Positions 58,018 through 64,000 of a stretch of DNA of 64,000 nt are shown here, piece by piece. The translations under genes and the position numbers were made by a program. The number at the start of each line of letters is the position of its first letter. Within the stretch, counting starts at the first letter, position 1. The stretch is from Paraglaciecola psychrophila 170. GTDB taxonomy: Bacteria > Pseudomonadota > Gammaproteobacteria > Enterobacterales > Alteromonadaceae. Below the pieces are notes generated by a model. The model ran no database searches, was not told the DNA's origin, and saw only the letters and a list, made by a program, of their open reading frames with translations. The stretch lies in NCBI RefSeq assembly GCF_000347635.1, contig NC_020514.1, forward strand, positions 4,588,001-4,652,000, given 5' to 3'.

Positions 58018-61000
58018 CTATGGTGAATATGCGGGATGAAGATTAGGCTTAACCAGTGATTTATCTTTACGTTCATCCCGCTTGGCTTTTAGGGCCAACA
58101 TACAAGGTGTCAGTACTAAAGTGAGTACTGTAGCAAAAGCTAACCCACCAGCCACTGCAGTAGCGAGTTGTGACCACCACTCTGTGGATGGGCCACCTAT
58201 GTCTACATTGCGACCGATAAAGTCGATATTGACCTCTGCGACCATAGGTAATAAACCTAAGATAGTGGTGACTGTGGTCATAAGTACTGGACGTAAACGC
58301 TGTGCACCTGTGCGAAGAATGGCTTCCATGGCAGGCACCCCCTCTTTACGCAATATATTGTAAGTGTCGATAAGCACAATATTGTTATTAACCACTATGC
58401 CCGCTAAAGCGATCACCCCAATACCTGACATCACAATGCCGAAAGGTTTTTGGAAAATAAGCAAACCAAGAAATACACCTACAGTTGAAAATAGTACCGC
58501 GCTTAAAATTAAGAATGCCTGATAAAAACTATTAAACTGGGTGACTAAAATAATCGCCATAACAAACAATGCAATTAGAAAGGCATTTTTAAGAAATTCT
58601 GTGGATTCATCTTGCTGTTCATTTTGCCCTTTGACCGTGAGAGTCACTCGCGGATCTAATCCCAAAGTGGGTAACAGTTCCTGTAATTTAGGTAGTTCAA
58701 TACTTAATAACTCACCGGGCACCATATTCGCTTGTACGGTAATCACTCTTTGACTGTCTATATGTCTGATAAGGTCAGTTTTAGGTTTAGCGGTGCGCTC
58801 TACAAAATTAGAGATGGGTACCATACCACCAGCCGTTTTCATTCTGAGTTCGTCAAGTTTACCAATATACCGCGACTCAAGAGGATAACGTACTCGAATA
58901 TCTAGCTCATCATCCACATCATCTGGGCGGTACTCACCAATTTTTAAGCCGTTAGTGATAAATTGTACTGTGCTACCCACCAACGTTGCATCTGCACCAA
59001 AGCGTGCTGCATCGGCTCGATTCACTTTGAGTTGCCATTCAATACCGGGTTTGGACGCAGTGTCACTGATAGACGTAAACTTATCGTTATTATCTAAAGC
59101 CGTTCGTATTTTGTGAGCTGCCTCATCTAACAATTCGGGGAAACGGGATGACAACTGGATCTGTAAATCTTTACCGGACTGCGGACCACCTTGATCAGGC
59201 GAAATTTCAATATCCATTCCCGCCATACCTTTTAGCAGAGCCTGGACTTCTTTGAGTACCTCATCAGAATGCGGGCGTAAATGCCAGTCGACCAAATTCA
59301 GTCGCATATAACCTATTTGGTCTTGCCCACCGGTACGTACATATAAGGTTTCAATGGCTTGCATATCGAGCAGACGATTTTCAACTTTACGCACCACTTG
59401 GTCTTTTTCATAAATAGACATATCGCCAGCACTGCGCACGGTGACGTTGATCCCACGCACGTCAACATTAGGGAAAAACTCTGTACCTAAACCAGATAAA
59501 CCATATGCCGTAAAAGATACAAATGCGACCACTATGGCGGCTAATAAAATTTTCCATGGATGCTGAATAGCGGTAGCAAGAACACGAATATATTTACCCG
59601 TAAAACCTTGTAAGTTTTTAATATCACCATTTTCCGCTTCATGCATTTGTTGTTTGTCAAATTCAGAAATATGCCTAGGCTTGCCAAATACCCCGCCTAA
59701 CACTGGCACAAAAATCAGCGCCATCAACAATGATGCAGACAACACGGCAATCAAGGTAAAGGGCAAATATTTCATAAATTCCCCCATCATGCCCGGCCAA
59801 AACATCAGCGGTGCAAAAGCTGCTAAAGTGGTGGCAGTAGAAGCGATAATAGGCCAAGCCATACGCTGTGCAGCTTTGCTGTAGGCCACTTTTTTATCCA
59901 TTCCTTCACTCATACAGCGATCGGCATATTCGGTCACCACTATTGCACCATCCACCAGCATACCTACAGCCATGATGAGTGAAAAAAGCACTACTGTATT
60001 TAAGGTGTAACCAAATAAAGAAATAATTAGAATACCCGTCAAAAAAGAACCGGGAATAGACACGCCAACCAAAAGTGCGGTACGCAAACCTAAAATAGCC
60101 AAAATCACAATTGCCACCAAAATAACTGCGCTGGATACATTATTTTGTAGATCGTTAAGCATCATGTTGACTTCAATCGTTTGATCGCCGGTGTAACTCA
60201 CATTAATGCTGGCAGGCCAGATTGTTGACTCTTGGGCTGCTATGACTAATGCCTTCACGTTAGCGACAGTTTTCAACATATTTTCACCGGGGCGTTTTTT
60301 CACTTCGAGAGAAACAGAGGATTCACCGTTTAGGCGCGCAAAACTAGTCGGATCTTTATATGAGCGCCTGACTTGGGCGACATCCTGAAAGGTAATAACA
60401 CTGTCGCCTTGTACCTTAACAGGCTGTTCCATCACATCTTTCACTGATTCAAAAACAGAGGGGACTTTCACTGCAAAACTGCCTTTACCATTATCCATGG
60501 TGCCAGCCGGAACCAGACGGTTGTTGCGAGACAACAAATTAAGGATGTCAGTTTGATCGAGTCCATAAGATTCCATCAACAAGGGATCAACCACAATCTC
60601 GACGATGTCTTCACGATCACCACCAATTTCCACTTCAAGCACTTCACTGATGCCTTCAAGTCGATTTTTTAGCTCACGTGCCACTGTTACCAGCGCTCTT
60701 TCTGAAACAGGCCCTGATAACACCACCGTCACCGCAGCTTGTTGACCTGCCATGGTCACTTCGTGAATAGTGGGCTCTTCCGTTTCTGAGGGTAATTTTG
60801 CTCTGGCTACTGTGACTTTATCTCGGACATCAGCAAGGGCCGCATCAGAATCAAGACCGGCAATAAATTCTAATGTAATACTGGCAAATCCCTCACCCGC
60901 TGTAGCTCGCATTTCTTTTACCCCATCAATCGAACGCAACTCGCGCTCCATTGGTTTGACCAGCATACGTTCAGCGTCTTCAGGGGAAATACCATCATGT

Positions 61001-61152
61001 ACAATTGACACATAAATCACTGGGATAGGTACGTCTGGGTTAGCCTCTTTGGGGATATTTGAGTAAGTCACCACACCTGAAATCAGCAACAGCACAAATA
61101 CCATAAGCACTGTGCGGCTATGGTTTAAGGTCCCAGAAATCAAAGTATTCAT
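58018..61152 (-). CDS. RND efflux pump inner-membrane subunit
   Basis: A 1044-residue permease with 12 membrane segments and two large periplasmic loops. Seen: N-terminal SRTVLMVFVLLLISGVVTYS, EDAERMLVKPMERELRSIDG, TM4 segment AVGMLVDGAIVVTEYADRCM and the late GIVMSGIGVIALAGIVVNNN. In AcrB TM4 has Asp-Asp (VDDA); here it is VDGA with Asp401-Gly402, as in HME and several marine RND pumps, so proton coupling uses one Asp there. It overlaps the adaptor gene by four bases. No outer-membrane factor gene is present. Confidence 0.94.
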   Translation of the reverse strand: MNTLISGTLNHSRTVLMVFVLLLISGVVTYSNIPKEANPDVPIPVIYVSIVHDGISPEDAERMLVKPMERELRSIDGVKEMRATAGEGFASITLEFIAGLDSDAALADVRDKVTVARAKLPSETEEPTIHEVTMAGQQAAVTVVLSGPVSERALVTVARELKNRLEGISEVLEVEIGGDREDIVEIVVDPLLMESYGLDQTDILNLLSRNNRLVPAGTMDNGKGSFAVKVPSVFESVKDVMEQPVKVQGDSVITFQDVAQVRRSYKDPTSFARLNGESSVSLEVKKRPGENMLKTVANVKALVIAAQESTIWPASINVSYTGDQTIEVNMMLNDLQNNVSSAVILVAIVILAILGLRTALLVGVSIPGSFLTGILIISLFGYTLNTVVLFSLIMAVGMLVDGAIVVTEYADRCMSEGMDKKVAYSKAAQRMAWPIIASTATTLAAFAPLMFWPGMMGEFMKYLPFTLIAVLSASLLMALIFVPVLGGVFGKPRHISEFDKQQMHEAENGDIKNLQGFTGKYIRVLATAIQHPWKILLAAIVVAFVSFTAYGLSGLGTEFFPNVDVRGINVTVRSAGDMSIYEKDQVVRKVENRLLDMQAIETLYVRTGGQDQIGYMRLNLVDWHLRPHSDEVLKEVQALLKGMAGMDIEISPDQGGPQSGKDLQIQLSSRFPELLDEAAHKIRTALDNNDKFTSISDTASKPGIEWQLKVNRADAARFGADATLVGSTVQFITNGLKIGEYRPDDVDDELDIRVRYPLESRYIGKLDELRMKTAGGMVPISNFVERTAKPKTDLIRHIDSQRVITVQANMVPGELLSIELPKLQELLPTLGLDPRVTLTVKGQNEQQDESTEFLKNAFLIALFVMAIILVTQFNSFYQAFLILSAVLFSTVGVFLGLLIFQKPFGIVMSGIGVIALAGIVVNNNIVLIDTYNILRKEGVPAMEAILRTGAQRLRPVLMTTVTTILGLLPMVAEVNIDFIGRNVDIGGPSTEWWSQLATAVAGGLAFATVLTLVLTPCMLALKAKRDERKDKSLVKPNLHPAYSP

Positions 61153-62288
61153 TGCATAGCCTTTGAAGAAGGGCTATTTGTAGAAAGACCCATTGAAGTA
61201 TTTTTAGCGGTATCAACTCTTACCACCTCAACCTTGTCACCGTCTCTCACAAAACCATGTCCAATAGTAATAATTTCTGCTTGTTGGCCCATCCCAGATA
61301 ACCACACGCCTTGACTATCACTCTTAACAATATCGATAGGTACAAATTTCACATGTTCATCGACCACAGTTTTCACACCTAAATTTCCCTGTTCATCGAG
61401 TGCCATCACTGCAGGCGAGATACGCATCGCCCAAGTAGTTTCTAGGGGTAAAGCTAATTCAGTACTCATGCCTGCCATTCGGGAGAAATCTGGATTAGGC
61501 ACCTCGACCTCTATTTTAAAAGTATTAGTGCCAGGCTCTGAAATACTGGAAATGTAACGAATTTTACCTTGTAACATATCACCAGACACCATGCGCCCGG
61601 TTGCCTGCTGTTGGGTTTTTAGCGCTTGTACATTTATTTCAGTTACGTTGGCAGTGATCACCAAAGGGTCTAAATCAACTAAGATAGCGATATTGTCGCC
61701 TTCTTTAAGAAAGTCACCCATTTCCACAAATCGTTGGTTTATAATGCCATCAAAAGGGGCTGTGATTTGTGACCTAGATACGGCTAATTCGAAGGACACG
61801 GTATCCGCTTTAGCCATTTCTAAATTAGCGGTAGCCTGCGCCAAGGCTGTTTGCGATTGGTAACCTTGTGCTTTAAGAGCTTGTGCGCCCTTAAGTTCTA
61901 CTTCGCGTTGTTTTAAGGTTGCTTTTGCTGACTGTAAGCGGCTTACCTGATCACTTTTTTCAAGGCTTATTATTTTTTGGCCTTTACTGACACGATCACC
62001 TTCTTGCACATGCACTTCTTTAACTAAACCTTTCACTTCGGAGCGTAACGTCGCTATCCGATCTGGTTCAGTTCTTCCATACAGGCTTATTTCACGGGTA
62101 ACCTCATCGGCAATAACATGTTCTACCGTGACTTTTACTAGAGGTATTTCGGCACTTTTTTGTTTTGATGAGCTATCTTCGTTTTGCGCTTTCAGCATAC
62201 CTGAGGCAACCCATAAGCACAGGGCAATAATAACAATTAAAGCAATCCATGCTGGTTGCTGCCTAAGTTTGTTAATGGTAAACGCCAT
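61149..62288 (-). CDS. RND periplasmic adaptor (membrane fusion protein)
   Basis: A 379-residue adaptor: membrane anchor (residues about 14-31), then the barrel-sandwich half VKGLVKEVHVQEGDRVSKGQ, a helical hairpin (SRLQSAKATLKQREVELKGA), the second lipoyl half ITAPFDGIINQRFVEMGDFL and a beta-barrel region with VEVPNPDFSRMAGMS. It links the pump to an outer-membrane channel. First gene of the pair; the pump gene begins in its stop (ATGA-type overlap). Confidence 0.94.
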   Translation of the reverse strand: MAFTINKLRQQPAWIALIVIIALCLWVASGMLKAQNEDSSSKQKSAEIPLVKVTVEHVIADEVTREISLYGRTEPDRIATLRSEVKGLVKEVHVQEGDRVSKGQKIISLEKSDQVSRLQSAKATLKQREVELKGAQALKAQGYQSQTALAQATANLEMAKADTVSFELAVSRSQITAPFDGIINQRFVEMGDFLKEGDNIAILVDLDPLVITANVTEINVQALKTQQQATGRMVSGDMLQGKIRYISSISEPGTNTFKIEVEVPNPDFSRMAGMSTELALPLETTWAMRISPAVMALDEQGNLGVKTVVDEHVKFVPIDIVKSDSQGVWLSGMGQQAEIITIGHGFVRDGDKVEVVRVDTAKNTSMGLSTNSPSSKAMQ

Positions 62289-62458
62289 GATTAGTCCGAG
62301 AAAATTTGATTGCGCGTAAGTTACCTTTTTTTTGCGGCAATATCATGGCGAAAATCAGCAATTAGGCAAGGAAAGTGTTACTAAATGCTTAGAACGTTCA
62401 ACATCAACTATTAAAGTGTGGTGAATCCTTAAAATTACTTAACCGTGACTTGGGATAC

Positions 62459-62695
62459 TTACTGCTCAAGTTGATAAATGGCGTCGGTAAGTGAGTCTAC
62501 TCTATCTGCTAGCACTGTTTGCGCGTCATAAAGGCCCTGATTGTAATATAGACTGCCCATTTCTTTGGAGATAAAATCTAGAAGAAAGTCAGCATCAAAT
62601 TGGCCTAATTCGACATCTAACTCCATGCTCATATACTTTTGTAATTTTTGAATAAGTTGTTCTTTTTGCGATGCTTGAAATACAATTTTTGACAA
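62459..62695 (-). CDS. DUF2164 protein
   Basis: Family hallmark: IQKLQKYMSMELDVELGQFD, then DFLLDFISKEMGSLYYNQGL and DAQTVL. Family members normally start a few residues before the KIVF segment. A TTG at 62695 (LSKIVFQASQK) preceded by GTGAGAAAC fits, giving 78 residues; the frame also extends to a TTG at 62725. It should be a small cytoplasmic protein of unknown function. It lies alone after the adaptor gene. Confidence 0.8.
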   Translation of the reverse strand: MSKIVFQASQKEQLIQKLQKYMSMELDVELGQFDADFLLDFISKEMGSLYYNQGLYDAQTVLADRVDSLTDAIYQLEQ

Positions 62696-62877
62696 CGTCA
62701 GTTTCTCACTTAGATTAAAAAACAAAGTATGACTGACTACAGCATAAGCACATATTGATTGGAAGTACTGCGGATAAAACAGTAGTCGTGGTTACATACA
62801 CTTCTTGTTCTTCTCTCGGTTCTAGAGTTCGGTTAGTATGGATAAATACCACCTAAGGTCGTGATAAAAAATTACCT

Positions 62878-64000
62878 ATGAATACAAAAGCTGATCCGAT
62901 AAGTTTAATTTATCAAGCGACCTTAGAGCCACAGCTCTGGTTAGAGCTATTAGAACAAATGGAACATTTATTCAATGAAGCTGTGCATCCAGAACAAGAA
63001 TTCAATTTGTTGGCAGAACATTGTCAAAGGGATCGAAAGATAACCCAAGAATTGCATGGCCTTCAAGAGCAAAGCGGCACTTGGAAACATTTAATTGATC
63101 ATTTACCGATGTCGGTTTTTTTGTTAATCCTGAGTTGCAAGTGGTGGCTCAAAATAAAAGAGCGGCAACTCTGCTACAAGATGAACAATGTTTATATATT
63201 AATCAAAAGCAACAATTAGAGTTGAAATCGACTTTGTTGTCTAAGCAATTACATACCATCATGTCTCAAGCATTAAACTTTCCCACGCAAGGTATGCAAA
63301 TAGATACCGACGCTAAAGTGTTGTTAATGGCCGTACCGATTAGAAAAATTGAAATAGACACGCCATTAAAGGGAGCAACAACAGCGGTACTCATTTTTAC
63401 TGCTGATGAAAAAATAACACCTGATTTATCAGTAATAAGATCGCTTCATCAATTAACTTATGCTGAAGCTAGGTTAACCCATGGTTTATGCCTAACATCT
63501 TCTTTAAGCGATGCAGCAAAGTTGAGTGGAGTTAGTCTGAATACGGCACGTTCTTATTTGAAATCGATTTATAGTAAAACCTCGTCTAATTCTCAATTAA
63601 CCCTCGTCAGAAAAGTGATTGCCACCTCTTTTGCTACCTTGAGTTTTGCATGTTCTACACAACTCGATAAACCGCTCGAACAATTATTCACACTATCGGA
63701 TAATAGATTGTTAACTTGGTTTGAATATGGAGATCCTCAAGGTTTACCCATTATCATTTTTGAAAGCATTGGGGGGCATTACCCAACCACCAAGATTCAA
63801 CTCGATATTACCTTGAGAAAAAGCTACGGATGATTGTAATAATTCGTCTTGGCTATGGCTCGTCTACCAGTAAAAAAAGGATCTCATATAAAGGTTTGAG
63901 TGATGACGTGATTGAATTATTAGATCATTTGCGGTTGAAGAAAGTAAGCGTAATCGGTTATTCACTTGGGGGGCTTACGGATCCGTATTTGCTGCCCGAT
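62878..64000 (+). pseudogene. LuxR-type HTH plus alpha/beta hydrolase fusion, frameshifted and cut by window end
   Basis: The frame from 62878 begins PISLIYQATLEPQLWLELLE and breaks at the T7 run 63116-63122. A second frame gives VNPELQVVAQNKRAATLLQD, the HTH region LTYAEARLTHGLCLTSSLSD with AAKLSGVSLNTARSYLKSIY, then WFEYGDPQGLPIIIFESIGG, the opening of an alpha/beta hydrolase. Another break at A5 (63818-63822) leads to LRMIVIIRLGYGSSTSKK and the nucleophile elbow VIGYSLGG. A third at G6 (63968-63973) precedes AYGSVFAAR. One added base in each run restores one long frame. It is either a real decayed regulator-hydrolase fusion or a gene hit by homopolymer errors. The effector is unknown. Confidence 0.75.

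Overview
The window looks like a chromosomal piece of a marine gammaproteobacterium of the order Alteromonadales (Glaciecola/Paraglaciecola/Alteromonas type). This rests on the moderately AT-rich DNA, the protein flavour (MtfA, NlpI, DUF1244, DUF2164, Fhs, precursor-salvaging thi operon, M14 peptidase, RND pump) and the abundance of stand-alone periplasmic substrate-binding proteins. The placement is inference from recognised families; no 16S or marker comparison was possible. No plasmid, prophage, CRISPR array or intact insertion sequence was seen.

Layout. 1-10 kb: the end of msrA, two tandem paralogous substrate-binding protein genes (one killed by a single TGA) separated by a relic REP-associated transposase, a penicillin acylase, a CBS protein, a possible orphan immunity protein and a third substrate-binding protein. 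10-17 kb: mtfA, an aminotransferase, a nitroreductase, a BNR-type propeller, an FKBP isomerase, a frameshifted ThuA lipoprotein and a DksA-type zinc finger. 18-24 kb: a TPP riboswitch and seven-gene thiamine-precursor operon (thiD, thiZXY-type ABC transporter, tenA, thiM, thiE), the best-defined pathway here. 24-31 kb: fhs flanked by two copies of a dispersed repeat, a Dps protein, a broken patatin, a lipase, a string of palindromes and tRNA-Ser(GGA). 31-36 kb: HAD phosphatase, nadA, nlpI with a coupled HELAH protein, cdd. 36-41.4 kb: a decayed ECF sigma/Ser-Thr kinase/PQQ-propeller locus, a two-subunit molybdenum hydroxylase and a tricorn-like peptidase relic. 42-47.6 kb: a gluconate cluster (gntK, permease, LacI-type regulator, broken gluconolactonase) with repeated TTGCGCAA operator-like sites. 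48.8-54.8 kb: a tightly coupled operon of class III aminotransferase, PHP-glycosyltransferase fusion, phosphatidylserine decarboxylase-like protein and Mpo1-like membrane protein, which is the best candidate for an undescribed (lipid/envelope) pathway. 55-62.7 kb: M14 peptidase, RND pump and adaptor, DUF2164. The window ends in a LuxR-HTH/alpha-beta hydrolase fusion gene with several frameshifts.

A general feature is the large number of broken genes. Many breaks are single-base changes in homopolymer runs, and adding or removing one base restores a convincing full-length frame. These may be sequencing errors. Other breaks (in-frame stops, a deleted kinase domain, relic fragments) cannot be explained that way and show real gene decay.
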